From Siphonodentalium dalli (taxonomy: Eukaryota > Mollusca > Scaphopoda > Gadilida > Siphonodentaliidae), in contig CP136062.1 in assembly GCA_032622095.1 (NCBI GenBank), positions 39,498,918 through 39,562,917 of the forward strand: a DNA stretch of 64,000 nucleotides. The letters run 5' to 3'. Shown one piece after another: positions 45,573 to 56,533 of the stretch; the first letter of the stretch is position 1, and the number at the start of each line of letters is the position of its first letter. The position numbers were made by a program, and so were the translations under genes. Under the pieces are notes generated by a model, which worked only from the letters and a program-made list of their open reading frames with translations, was not told where the DNA came from and did no database searches.

Positions 45573-47412
45573 CTTTAGAGTCCAAGCAGTTAGAAGAACA
45601 ACAAGCAGATCTGGCTGGTGTTCAAATCACTATTTCACACTTGTTGCAATCGCTATCTTTTATGCCATCTCTAGAGATAACCATAGGCTATAGCTCGCTA
45701 GTTCAGTCATGAACGTAGTGCGAATCTGCGAAAGCGGTCATGTTGACCTAATACATGTAGCTCGCCTGGAAAAAATGGTATAAAAGTCACTTAAGTCAGT
45801 GATTCCAACTTCTGTGCATTGTACTACAGAAATTTGATTCACTGACATGTAATGTAATTGTAAGTTGTACTAGTACTGCCTGTATTAACAGTAGTATGCC
45901 ACTTTATCAGGGGCCTCATGGGAGTTATAAGCATTAGGGTTCATAAGAATGTCAGGTTAAATTTTCACAATTTAAGAATTCACTTCGACCCGTAAATTTG
46001 GACAACAAAACATAATACTCAGGGTTTTCGGCATATTTTGTTTGAAAAAATATTCCATTACAACCTTATCCGTTTATCGCAAGCATAGCGTCTATTCATT
46101 AGAGGTTTTACAACTCTTTTTTTCACCCGTTGGCGGAGTGGTCCTCCGGAATCTACCCGGGTGTCTCCAGAAAATGACCGAGCACGAAAATTTCCCTTTT
46201 ATGTTTGGATTTTGGTATGGTGGAAATATTTGTGTATAGTCGGAAAAAAGTTTGAGTCAGCGTCTGGAAATATGGTCAGTCGGGCACTACTATTTTGTGT
46301 TTGCTTAAAATTTATGGTTCAAATATGACTTTTATCTCACATTCTCAATAAAGTTCATGATTTAGCAACAGAGCAAGCTGTTCCCCAACTTATTATGACC
46401 CTCTGTAACTGGTAGTGCCTGTTGTGTTGGACTAATTGCTATTATGTTAAGTGATTGCTTACTAAAACCGAAACCGAGGTTTTTCACTGAACTGTACGAG
46501 CATAAAATGTGCGTTTCGGTAATAATTTATATACCGGTACCTAAGAGTGAGTTTTTCCTGTCCCGCATTCACCAAGTATAACCAGGTTGTGTCTGCTCCT
46601 AGTCACATCTACAGGTAAGCAAACGCTTTGTTGTTCAACGATATGATGCAAATGATGATCTCAATTGTGTCTGACTTGAGACATGTAAATTCTCTGAATT
46701 GGGGCTAGTTCATGGACATCAGTATAATATTTTTGAAGCATATATAAATAAGGTACGGTATCTGGGGAAGTCGGCCCCGCGCGAAGTCGGCCCCATTAAT
46801 TAGAAGGGATAAGATACGTTTTAATGGTCTTTAAGTACATATTTGTGTAGGACACCCGACATGTATAGATAAAAACAGAAATGCATGGTACAGATAAACA
46901 CAGATTGTAAAGATATAGAAATTAGAATACCAAATTATTTGATTTATTACTGGACATTGGTCATCTACAGAAGGATGCTGACCAAAGCCCAGCATGAGTA
47001 TGGTGTTTATATAGGGTATGAGTCTGTAAATGAGTTGTCCGGCACTAACAGGCGACCAAAAACCATCTGGGATAGAATAAGAAAACACTCCTAAGACAAT
47101 TTATTTCCATTATGCTCCCCAATTTATTTCCATTATGGTCGCCAATTTATTTTCATTATGGTCACCAGTCGGGGACCATAATGGAATTAAATCGGCTTAA
47201 TTTTATTGGTGTATGGTAGTGTTTTTTAGGCTAATTATGATGTCCCCAACTTAATTTGGTTGATTTAGTGTCGTGTTTGTGTTGGTTAATTGTGAAGTCC
47301 GCAATGTTTTCTGAGTTGTTCTAACAAAATGAAGTGATTTTAAATTTTGATAAAACATTCCATTTTTCTCAATAATATGAACATTCATTTTTCCATATTT
47401 TCTCAAGCATAT
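45573..47412. other. No gene seen; inverted-repeat partner at 45800-46105
   Basis: 45975-46100 (CACTTCGACCCGTAAATTT, CTCAGGGTTTTCGGCATAT, ATTACAACCTTA, GCAAGCATAGCG) is the inverted copy of 49169-49275. 47097-47170 holds three ~25-bp TTTATTTCCATTATGGTC units. Frames up to 85 codons are unrecognised. Confidence 0.6.
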
Positions 47413-47660
47413 GTACACATTGTTTCCGCTAGGCTGGCTGCGGGTCCGCCCCATGGACCCATTCCCCCCGTTGGTCATTGCATGAAATCCTGCTCATACA
47501 CAAATAAATGACGTTATTAAAAACTTATTCAGTCTTGTCTGTGTCCAGTGTGTCGACAGGCTATATATCTACACTTATTTTTATTAATAATGACCAAATG
47601 GAATCCATCTTCAAACCAAAAAAAATAACAGCATTAACAAACCATAAATACAGGTTTATA
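47413..47660 (+). repeat. Second copy of the hAT-element left part
   Basis: TTTCCGCTAGGCTGGCTGCG, then AAATAAATGACGTTATTAAA, AACTTATTCAGTCTTGTCTG, TTATTAATAATGACCAAATG and GGAATC match 44190-44430. The terminal CAGGG is mutated. No matching right end was found nearby. GGCTTGCCACGATTATTCGA at 47661 resembles another hAT-like terminus. Confidence 0.75.
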
Positions 47661-48424
47661 GGCTTGCCACGATTATTCGATTAATCGACTAACCTTCGGC
47701 AGGTGTGGTAGCCGACGTTATTTACTTTCGCTGACTAATCGCCAAAATGGAGGGGGAGGGGGGTGTGATGTGGGGTATGGTTGTGTATTTAAGCAGTACT
47801 ATGCGCAAATACCATGCCAAACTCTTTGAAGATGACCGCCACACGTTGGCTGCGTTATCAAAGGAAGCCGCATGTCGTGTTACAGACTTGCCATTATTTA
47901 TTTATTATGTTTAAATGTAAACCTATCTTCCTATGGATCTGTAATTAATAGCGATCAACATATCCAAAATGGATGACGTGCATGGGACTCATCTACATGT
48001 ATGTATAATTTTTTTTGTAATTTCATACTGTAAAACGTTCACCATTTTTGATAGTAATTGACAAAGTCACAAAGTTTGCGGGACAGAATGTTCAGTGTTA
48101 CTGGACAGTTAATAACAAGTGGGTGTCATCACTTATTAGTGCTACATACATTATACCCCCTTACCCCATTACTTTGGGATCCAATTAATAGTAGGGGGTG
48201 GAATAATAGTACAGGGGTGAAATTTCCTTTAAAATAAATAATAGTATGGGGGGTGCAATAATAGTACAGGGGGAAGTTTTGCAAATCAACACCAAGTATG
48301 GGTAAAAAATTGTGGTTAGTTTCATATGTTCTCATACAGAGATCATTGGAGAAAAATTGAACCTACATGTAATAATAGTTCAAAGTATTCAATTAATTTT
48401 GAACTACAGGTATTAAATACCAAG
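47661..48424. other. No gene seen
   Basis: 48160-48280 has two units of GGGGGTG.AATAATAGTACAGGGG. Otherwise AT-rich spacer. Confidence 0.5.
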
Positions 48425-48900
48425 TGTCGCCCACATTTTTAGTCGAGTTTTTTTCCAAAACTCGACTTATAATTTGGTGTGTGAGTACATATCCATGCAC
48501 GTAAGCTGCAGACAAAAAATCGGGTTCGTCCGCACATTTATTACAGAGTTATGGCCCTTTGTCATTTTTCACTGATTTTAGGCTCGTTAGCGCAACAACT
48601 TCAACAAACGTTATCTGATTTGATTGAAATTTGGGATATAGGTGTCTCCCAAGAATATCTCGGACGAGTTCGAAAACCGGCCTGGTCCGATAAATTTTTA
48701 TAGAGTTATGGCCCTTAATTAGTCATTTTTCACGAATTTTCAGCTCGTTAACGCGATAACTTCAACAAACGTTATCCGATATGATTGAAATTTGGTATAT
48801 AGGTTTCTCCCAAGAATATCTCGTATGAATTCGAAAACTGGCCTGGTCCGATAAATTTTTATAGAGTTATGGCCCTTAATTAGTCATTTTTCACGAATTT
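48425..48900 (+). repeat. Hairpin-headed dispersed repeat, ~165-bp units
   Basis: It starts with the stem-loop AGTCGAG(T)n...AAAACTCGACT (48441-48468), then about two and a half units of ATAGAGTTATGGCCCTTAAT, TCACGAATTTTCAGCTCGTT, AACTTCAACAAACGTTATC, ATTGAAATTTGG and CCAAGAATATCTCG. The last unit is cut at CAGCTCG by the MITE copy starting at 48901. Related repeats: 50576-50940, 53735-53890, 56960-57360, 58220-58400, 58950-59260, 63700-64000. Confidence 0.8.
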
Positions 48901-49168
48901 TCAGCTCGGCCGCGGTGTACATGTACTTGCCATTTGACATGGTGTAGTTGCCGCGGTGTACTTTCATTAATTTAAACTTAAAAAAGACGATACAAACCAG
49001 AAAAATCTAACCTTGGTGTACATGTCATTCGGCCGCGAGGGTAAATGTCGTTCAGCCGCAGTGAACTTGCTGTTCGGCCGCAGTGTACTTGCTGTTCGGC
49101 TGCGGTGCTCAACTGCAGTTACAAATACACCGCGGTGTCAATGGACACTTGTTTTGTCCAGCGGGGTA
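48901..49168. mobile_element. Truncated second copy of the 379-bp MITE
   Basis: The right end TGGACACTTG then TTTTGTCCAGCGGGGTA (49142-49168) matches the element at 44951-45329, as do the GCCGCAGTGTACTTGC units. The left terminal repeat is missing; the copy abuts the 48425-48900 repeat. At the right border GCATAGCG/TA compares with the uninterrupted GCATAGCGT at ~46089. Confidence 0.8.
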
Positions 49169-49733
49169 CGCTATGCTTGCGGTAAGGTTGTAACGGAATG
49201 CTTTTTCTAACGAAATATGCCGAAAACCCTGAGTAAGTTGCTTTTGTTGTCCCAATTTACGAGTCAAAGTGAATCCTTGTGGAGAAATCTGATAAGTGGC
49301 ATAAAGGTCAGTTATTCCAACTTCTGTGGATTGCACATGTCATAAAGATAATGTTCAAAATGAGCTACTAGTACAGACTAAATACAGTTTGGGTATAACA
49401 TTTTCTATTTCCCCACCACGTACCATTTTATTTCATTTTCAATTTGTCCATATTTTGTTAACTATTAAGGGGGAGGTCAAGTGAACAATTTTGAATGGGG
49501 GTTTCCAACCAAATCCGGGAGCAAAAGTTAACGAATTAGACATAGTAATTCTGAGTGTGACTTGATTTGGTATTGGAAACAACAGGTATTTATCTGGGGG
49601 GCCCACTTGATAAGGCCACTGTTAATTAAATTTGTTTATCATCAATCGAGATTTCCATATAAGAAAGCGTAATGCGGTAATTATTATTTCCATGGGATCT
49701 ACATGTACATGTAGTTTGTGTCAGAATCTCTAC
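49169..49733. other. Inverted copy of 45975-46100, then spacer without a gene
   Basis: 49169-49275 carries GGTTGTAACGGAATG, ATATGCCGAAAACCCTGAG and AATTTACGAGTCAAAGTGAA, the complement of 45975-46100. CCAACTTCTGTG.ATTG at 49318 also occurs at 45808. The remainder shows nothing I can support. Confidence 0.6.
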
Positions 49734-49959
49734 TGTGTGAGTAAATACCTCCCCTCAAAGAGTTCCATGAAAATCACCGCGGTATTCAACAAAATTAATG
49801 CGGTGCCCGCTAAAAGACCGCAGTATCATTATCGCCCAATACCGTAACTCCACCGCCATGACCGTCTTGATACCGCTACCGTTTATTACCGGTATCACCG
49901 CGGTCATGACCGGGGTATCACCCTGTTTTTCTGGTCAATTACTTTGAGAATAGCGGTAT
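49734..49959 (+). repeat. 226-bp repeat, nearly identical to 53385-53610
   Basis: Starting TGTGTGAGTAAATACCTCCC and ending GAATAGCGGTAT, it aligns without gaps to 53385-53610 with a single difference (GACCGC against GACAGC). It contains many ACCG(C/-)GGTAT words on both strands. Confidence 0.95.
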
Positions 49960-50575
49960 TAACAAAGAAATTTATGCCCTGCAGTCATAAAGTTGGTTCC
50001 TTGGTGATGTTTCAAGGTGATAATACAAATGTGCTAGTTGCCTTCATGATTAATTAAATATGTGAGAAATTGACGTCATGACTGACATTGCACAAAAAAG
50101 ACATTGATTTTGAGCACTTGTATAGAGATTACCTTTCTCCAAAACTACAGGCATTCTGGAATTAGTTATTAGTCACCAAAATTGGTATGGGGTAACTCTT
50201 CAATAGAACACAAATTATTTTTAATTGATGGAAACTTTAATATTGCCATTCTTTTTTTCTGTGACTGATGTTACCATGACTGACGTTACATTACAATTGC
50301 CTTATAAAATGGTCATTTTGATACCAGAAAAAGGTATATTCTCACTTACAAGTGCAGTTACGTTGTTATGTTCAAGTTGGCTTTGCGCATGTAGGCTGTA
50401 ACTTATGATCAATATGTTTATCAGGTATGATTTGATAACAAGCCAGTCTGCTACAACCGATAAAACAATGCAAAAAAAATATATGTTAGAAAATGCCAAC
50501 TTGCCAAGTGTCAATTTAAGCCAAGATTGCTGCAGTACTCAGATTGGTTAACTCTTTCCTTGCCAGGCTTATTTT
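49960..50575. other. No gene seen
   Basis: AT-rich spacer between repeats; the 70-codon minus frame (50302-50514) is unrecognised. Confidence 0.45.
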
Positions 50576-50940
50576 TAGCTCACCTGAGACGAAGTCTCCG
50601 GTGGAGCTATAGTCATAACTCATTGTCCGTCGTCCATCCATCCGTCAACAATTCTTTGAACATCTTCTTCTCTGATTCCATTGGACGGAATGGGTTCATA
50701 TTTGGTGTGGATGTTTCCTACATGTAGGTGAATCTCATTCAGATTTGTTCAAATGAGGATACTGGGTCAAATATTTCCGATGCCAGGGCCATAACTCTGT
50801 AATTCTTAAGACTTCTTTTCATATTTTATTGGGCCAAATGGGTTCATATTTGGAAAAAGCGTCCTTGGGGGACTGTTATTCAGATTTGTTCAAATGAGGT
50901 CACTGGGTCGCATGTGGTGCGTGGAGCCAGTGACATAAGG
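50576..50940 (+). repeat. Hairpin-headed dispersed repeat
   Basis: It begins with the stem-loop TAGCTCACCTGAGACGAAGT / CTCCGGTGGAGCTA, then CATTGTCCGTCGTCCATCC, and units with GGGTTCATATTTGG, CAGATTTGTTCAAATGAGG and CTGGGTC. Layout as at 48425-48900 and 53735. Confidence 0.7.
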
Positions 50941-53273
50941 CCAAAAAAAAAAACATCTTTGTTTCCGATACCCTGTCTGGCTGAGATTTTCTTGCCTGCC
51001 TCAATTTTTTTTTTCAATTTTCTTCAGAAGGCTAGTCAAAAGTTACCTGTTACAGTGTCGATGTGAATATTTATTGTTTTTTCCCCCCAATCCCGAAAGC
51101 AAAAATAAGTCAGTTATTGGTAGAGATCATACTGCAGAGTGAATGAATTCAAGGGATGTTAAAGTGGCAGATATATCTTTGTGGATAGATGGAGAGAGAC
51201 ACAGGTCATTAATATAGATAAGAATAATATGTCATCTAGCAGCTTGTGTAAACATTGTAACAGCTAGCAATTTTAAACTTAACTCCCTGAATTTAGTGTG
51301 TCTCACATTTGCAGAATAAGGTCCCCAGAGGGTGAATTTAGTGTTGCTACCCTGTACAACATGCTAGCATCACCAAATACACCCTCCATGAAAACTTAAT
51401 TCTGCTTAGGCATCATCTTCTTGGAAGTTTCTTAAGTATCAAATTGAAATTTTGTTTCAGTTAATTTTGGACTTGTTTCCTTCTCTTCAGTTTCAATGTC
51501 CCCCTAATTTGCAGAAGATAAAATGCATAATTGAGGTGTTCAATTGGTGTGTATTACCAACTTCAACTGTAGATCTTCAATCAGTTCCTAGGTTACCCAT
51601 GGCTGGTGAGGCCTAATCAGACTGAGGATGAATCTGGTGATGCTAGCCCGCCTTGCAGAATATTGTCATTAAATTCACCTTTTGGGGACCTCATTCTGCA
51701 AATGTCAGACACACTACCGGTATATTCAGACTTGGCTGGCATATTATTTTCTTAATCACCCTCGCTCATACCGATGAAACCATACACTAATTTTTCAAAG
51801 AACATTGGGGGTTGTATTATTGGCTTGAATTTGTCTTCTGTCTGTCAGGCGGTCCTTCCATCCATCTGTCTGTTGGGATGTCTATCCACCCATCTATCAA
51901 CATTTGTTTTCTTCTCCATATTAATCACAAAATATGTTTTTATATACATGTACATGTACCTGTATCTCAGTGTGCATGTTCCCTCACATGACTCACAATC
52001 AGATTTGTTCAAATAAGTTCATCAGATCAAATACTAGTAGCTGCAAAGCTAGGGCCATAACACTTTCCCTCCATAGTAAATCTTAAAATAATTTCTTTTC
52101 AAGAACCATTAAGACTACATTGTATATTAGCGTATATTTGGTATGGATGGGCCTTGAGTGACCGGGTTCAGATTTGTTCAAATGGATTATTTTTAGGAAA
52201 TGAGGTCTTCAGAGGGTGAATTTGTTGATGATATTCCACCTTGGGGAATACTGTCACAGGCCTTAATATTCCCCACAACTCACAGCATTTACCGATGTCC
52301 CCAAATTATAGAAATGTCCCCAAATCAAACAAATAAACTTTCTAACTTTTTTCAGGTTCACATATACATGTACATGTAGTTAGATTAAATTAAATTTTAA
52401 TTGGAAATACCCATGATCAGTGCGTTGGTGAATTTCAAGCCCCATACATGTACATCTATAAAATGGCTTTGTTGATGTCAAATGATCCAATATTCCCCAT
52501 ATTCAATAAATTGTGACCTACAAAACTTGAAAATATAAGGGCCAGGAAATGATATTGGGGCCATTGGGTTCACTTCTTTCACCTTTCATATGCTTCAGAA
52601 CAACCAGACAGCCCCTCATTTTAGGTTTACTTTAAAAACAAATTATCCCTGGGTAAAACCCCGTATCCCCAATACTAGTCACAAGGAGATGGAGATTCAC
52701 ATTTGTTCTAAGGGGCAGAGCTAAGAGATTTAACTCTCCTCTATCCTGTTTGGTACTGGTATAATAATATTGATTTCTAGGCAGCCTGGGTTGGGGCAAT
52801 GTTTGAGGCAATGGGGAGGGAGTGTAGAGGGGTGGAGATTTGACCCCCTACTTTGATCAAAATTTAAACAGTTGAAAATTTCATGCCTGGTATAACATTT
52901 GTTGTAGATATGATGTTCACATAAAAAAATAGGTTAGAATTGTTCTCAAAGTTTTATTTTATTTTCCAACATGTATGTTATACCAACAGTCAATATGTTC
53001 CTACTTCAGGTTAAACTGTTGGACCAAATTGGCCACAAATTTTAACTTTATGGGGTTAGAAACGTTTGAGAGAGAGCTTGAAGTACTGGTACCAGTTGTA
53101 AAATTCAACCTAAGAGAGATGTGCAAAATGATTTTTGTGAACTTATTTCTGTGGTATGGTTGTCTTCTTTAAAAGGTAAGAGGTTGGAGATTTGTCAGTG
53201 GTGTGCAATTAGAAATTTCAAGTTGAAGAGCCCTGCTCAACGGAGAACTTCCAGCTACATGTACCGCTATACT
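50941..53273. repeat. Repeat-rich spacer; inverted repeat 51293-51385 / 51615-51725
   Basis: AGTGTGTCT(C/G)ACATTTGCAG, AAT(A/G)AGGTCCCCA.A.GGTGA, ATTTA and GCTAGCATCACCA are inverted around a ~230-bp spacer. A partial third copy is at 52195-52260 (GAGGTCTTCAGAGGGTGAAT). No gene is seen; the 65-codon frame at 52975-53172 is unrecognised. Confidence 0.65.
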
Positions 53274-53610
53274 TAAAGTAATTGACCACCAATAACGTGG
53301 TGTCACCCTGTTAATATGGCGGTACTATACCGCGGTATCCTCCAATACCGTGGTACTGATACCGCTTGTTAACGCGAACAAGTATGTGTGAGTAAATACC
53401 TCCCCTCAAAGAGTTCCATGAAAATCACCGCGGTATTCAACAAAATTAATGCGGTGCCCGCTAAAAGACAGCAGTATCATTATCGCCCAATACCGTAACT
53501 CCACCGCCATGACCGTCTTGATACCGCTACCGTTTATTACCGGTATCACCGCGGTCATGACCGGGGTATCACCCTGTTTTTCTGGTCAATTACTTTGAGA
53601 ATAGCGGTAT
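53274..53610. mobile_element. ~330-bp CG-rich element with AAAGTAATTGACCA ends, containing the 226-bp repeat
   Basis: The left end AAAGTAATTGACCACC is inverted near the right end as CTGGTCAATTACTTTG (53582-53597). GGTATCACCCTG-like blocks are also mirrored. 53385-53610 is the near-identical partner of 49734-49959, which lacks the left third. Confidence 0.6.
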
Positions 53611-53734
53611 GTCCATATTTAGAACTACTTGTCTTAAGTGATAATGTCACATACTGACTCTTGTAGTCTTCAGAGTCCCAGTCTTTTCAGTCTTTACAGT
53701 CTGGTGAGTGACCCACAGTCATTGACTGTCTTGT

Positions 53735-53890
53735 TTAGCTCAACTTTACTTCGTAAAGTTTGAGCTATTGCCATGGCTTGGTATCCGTCTTCTCTGTGTG
53801 TGTGTGCGTGATTCGTCAACAATTTCCTTTGTAATAAAATATAATTGGTGGAAGCCCAGGTGTTGCAGAGCACTATTGAATTCTATTTCT
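53735..53890 (+). repeat. Hairpin-headed dispersed repeat just upstream of the transposase-like gene
   Basis: The stem TAGCTCAACTTTAC / GTAAAGTTTGAGCTA (53735-53766) is followed by GCCATGGCTTGGTATCCGTC. This is the same layout as at 50576 with a different stem sequence. Confidence 0.65.
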
Positions 53891-53968
53891 ATATTTCAGA
53901 TAATGCATGCGGTAACAGTGAATAGGTTCGGTAGTATTTGCATGGTACTCTGAATCTCAATAGCTAAA

Positions 53969-56533
53969 ATGATGTCAAACTCAATAAAAATATTTGTTTG
54001 CTCTCACTGTTCGTCGAGGAAATTCTCCTTCAACAAGTTAATTAGGCATTTGCAGTTGATGCATGAGCACCAGCCAAACTTTAATGTCACTTGCAACATT
54101 AATGGCTGTCCACGCACTTATAAATATTGTTCATCATTCAAGAAACATTTTCAAAGAAAGCATTCTGAGGACATTTTGAGCCATGCTTCAAATATCTTGG
54201 TTGGTGTTGGTCAGGAAGCCGGTGTTGGTCAGGAAGTGCAAGAGCCCCAAGATGAACCAAATACTAGTACAAATGTAACTCTTGGTGAAAACGACGCTCC
54301 TTCTGTTGATGGTGATGATGATGATGTTTCTGGTGTGGATGAGCCTATTACGTTTCATCAGCTTTCTCAATCAATGAGAAATCAAATCGTTCTTTTCATT
54401 CTGAAGTTGAGGGAAAAGCACATTCTACCTAGGATAGTGCAGGAATCTGTGGCCAATGAATGTGTTTTTCTAAGCGACAGTTTCATTGATAACTTCAAGG
54501 CCTTCATTGAAACTCATCTTATTGATAATGGATACAGTTTTGATGATGACCCTCAACTTGAGCACATTTTGGAGAGCAGAAATAATATGGGAGATTGTCT
54601 GGCTGAGTTGAAATCAGACTACAAGTTGAGAAAATTTTGTGCAGAGCATTTAAACCTTATTGAACCAGAAGAGGTGTTCCTAGGCCATGAAACCGGAAAA
54701 ACAGATGTTGCTTATTATGTACATATTGGGGAAACACTGGCAGCAGTTTCGCAACATGAGACATTAGGGAAGCATATTTTTCATAATTTGTCATCTAAGG
54801 AAACTGGCGAAGCTAGTGAAAAATTGTGTCAATACAGTGATGGAGATATATTCAGAAGGAGTGAAAACTATCAGTCAAAGACCCTACAAATATTCATGTA
54901 CAGTGATGAATTTGAAGTTGTAAATCTATTGGGGTCGAAAAAAACTAAGCATAAGCTTTGTGCATTTTATTTCACCATTGGGAATGTTTCGTCAAAATAT
55001 CGATCACAATTGAGGCATGTCTATCTGGCGCTGCTTGTGAAGAACCAACTTGTGAAAAAGTATGACTATTCCAAGATTTTGAAACCGCTCATTGATGATT
55101 TACAGAAGCTTTATGCTGAGGGAATAACTGTTTCAATAGAGGAGAGAACCCACCAGATATATGCAGTTTTAGCAGCAGTATCTTCAGATAATCTCTCTGC
55201 ACATGCCATGGCTGGTTTCTCTGGCTCATTTAACGCTGGTCGCATTTGTCGTTTTTGCATGTGCATATATGATGACATAAAGAAAACATCACATGAAGGT
55301 GCTTGTATCATAAGAAATGAAGTGGAACATAAGAAACATTTGGATTCTCTTGAGGTTGATGTAAAAAATGCTAAAATCTATGGCGTTCGAGGGAAAAGTC
55401 CATTTTTGTCCTTACCATATTTTTGTGTAACTCAATGCTTCCCACCAGATATCATGCACGACATACTGGAAGGAGTGGGGCCTTTGCTTCTGAAATTGCT
55501 ACTTATAAGTTTACACTCAGACAATATAATCAGTCTCACTCAATTTAATAATGCCTTAGAAGAGTTTAAATTTGGCAGAAATGACAAAAAGAGTAAACCT
55601 GTTACTATAAACCATAAAATTCTCAGAGATGGACAGATTGCTGGCAAAGCTTCAGAAAAATGGGTGCTCATTAGGATGTTTGGTCTTATTGTGGGAGATT
55701 TTGTGCCAAGCGACTATCTTCCATGGAGTTTATATTCACAATTGCGAGACATTATGGACATGATTTTTGCTCCAGTTATAAAGCGGGAATGGTCGCCATA
55801 TCTACAAATATTAATTTCGGATTTCTTGACGAGTTTTGAAGCTATATATCCAGGAAAATTGACACCAAAATGTCACTATATGATTCATTATCCTAGACTC
55901 ATGACAGAGAATGGACCATTGAAACATCTCTGGTGCATGCGCTTTGAAGCCAGACACCAATATTTTAAACAGCTTTCTGGTGTTGTTAAAAATTTCAAAA
56001 ACATTGCCTTCACGTGTGCCTCACGTTTTCAGTTGCGTCAGTGTTGGGAGCTAGGAACTTCAGATGTTTTATCACAACCACTTTCAACATCTAAAGTGAA
56101 AGAATTGAAATTCTGCAATCTGACAAAAGTATTTCAAGACTTAATTCAAAACTATTATGGACTTGCATCGAGAGATGTTGAATTGGATGAAAATATATGG
56201 AAAGTGTCTTATCTTCACTGTGACAGTGGATCATATTCAACAAATGATGTCCTAGTAATTGATATGGTGCATGAAGAAGAGATACCGGTTTTCTTTCAAA
56301 TCTTGCAGATAGTGAGATTCAGAGGAGACTTTGTCCTGTTTGGGAAACTACTCAAGAGTTGTGCTCTGAATTCACATTATACAGCATATGAAGTTCAGGA
56401 CACCCATGAAACAGTTATTATCAGACCCGGTGAAGAAGCAGATCCGCATGCTTTGGACCTATATGAGAAAGATGATGGAAAGATGTATGTGGTACTCCAC
56501 CATTCTGTTGTCCCAACTCCTGACTGCTGTTAA
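53969..56533 (+). CDS. C2H2 zinc-finger / TNP2-like (CACTA/EnSpm-related) transposase-type protein, 854 aa
   Basis: Single uninterrupted frame, by far the longest in the window. Residues 11-32 (C11, C14, H27, H32) and 42-65 (C42, C47, H60, H65) are two C2H2 fingers. Residues ~85-135 are acidic, with a DGDDDDVSG run. The C-terminal two thirds has the marks of the TNP2 transposase family: MYSDEFEVVNLLGSKK (D313), FYFTIGNVSSKYRSQL, a Cys cluster CRFCMC (C427, C430, C432), PPDIMHDILEGV (D494, H497, D498), PKCHYMIHYPRL and CMRFEARHQYFK (E660). D313, D494 and E660 are plausible DDE catalytic residues by position, which is inference. No stops or introns, so a recent copy or a domesticated gene. The start at 53969 is the first ATG and leaves finger 1 intact. 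Terminal repeats of a host element were not found. Close homologues with fingers plus this domain are commonly left as uncharacterised proteins. Confidence 0.8.
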   Translation: MMSNSIKIFVCSHCSSRKFSFNKLIRHLQLMHEHQPNFNVTCNINGCPRTYKYCSSFKKHFQRKHSEDILSHASNILVGVGQEAGVGQEVQEPQDEPNTSTNVTLGENDAPSVDGDDDDVSGVDEPITFHQLSQSMRNQIVLFILKLREKHILPRIVQESVANECVFLSDSFIDNFKAFIETHLIDNGYSFDDDPQLEHILESRNNMGDCLAELKSDYKLRKFCAEHLNLIEPEEVFLGHETGKTDVAYYVHIGETLAAVSQHETLGKHIFHNLSSKETGEASEKLCQYSDGDIFRRSENYQSKTLQIFMYSDEFEVVNLLGSKKTKHKLCAFYFTIGNVSSKYRSQLRHVYLALLVKNQLVKKYDYSKILKPLIDDLQKLYAEGITVSIEERTHQIYAVLAAVSSDNLSAHAMAGFSGSFNAGRICRFCMCIYDDIKKTSHEGACIIRNEVEHKKHLDSLEVDVKNAKIYGVRGKSPFLSLPYFCVTQCFPPDIMHDILEGVGPLLLKLLLISLHSDNIISLTQFNNALEEFKFGRNDKKSKPVTINHKILRDGQIAGKASEKWVLIRMFGLIVGDFVPSDYLPWSLYSQLRDIMDMIFAPVIKREWSPYLQILISDFLTSFEAIYPGKLTPKCHYMIHYPRLMTENGPLKHLWCMRFEARHQYFKQLSGVVKNFKNIAFTCASRFQLRQCWELGTSDVLSQPLSTSKVKELKFCNLTKVFQDLIQNYYGLASRDVELDENIWKVSYLHCDSGSYSTNDVLVIDMVHEEEIPVFFQILQIVRFRGDFVLFGKLLKSCALNSHYTAYEVQDTHETVIIRPGEEADPHALDLYEKDDGKMYVVLHHSVVPTPDCC

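Noticed and set aside
46740-46800. GAAGTCGGCCCC direct repeat as a regulatory site
   Set aside because: Only two copies of a 12-bp word, no associated promoter or gene.
46831-47094. Overlapping 85-codon minus and 69-codon plus frames
   Set aside because: No recognisable domain and no splice context; AT-rich chance frames.
49734-53610. LTR retrotransposon with 226-bp LTRs
   Set aside because: The 3.4 kb between the repeats has no gag, protease, RT or integrase, the repeats lack TG...CA ends, and the second copy is part of a TIR element (53274-53610).
54188-55311. Minus-strand ORFs of 60 and 66 codons within the 854-aa gene
   Set aside because: Shadows of the long plus-strand coding frame.
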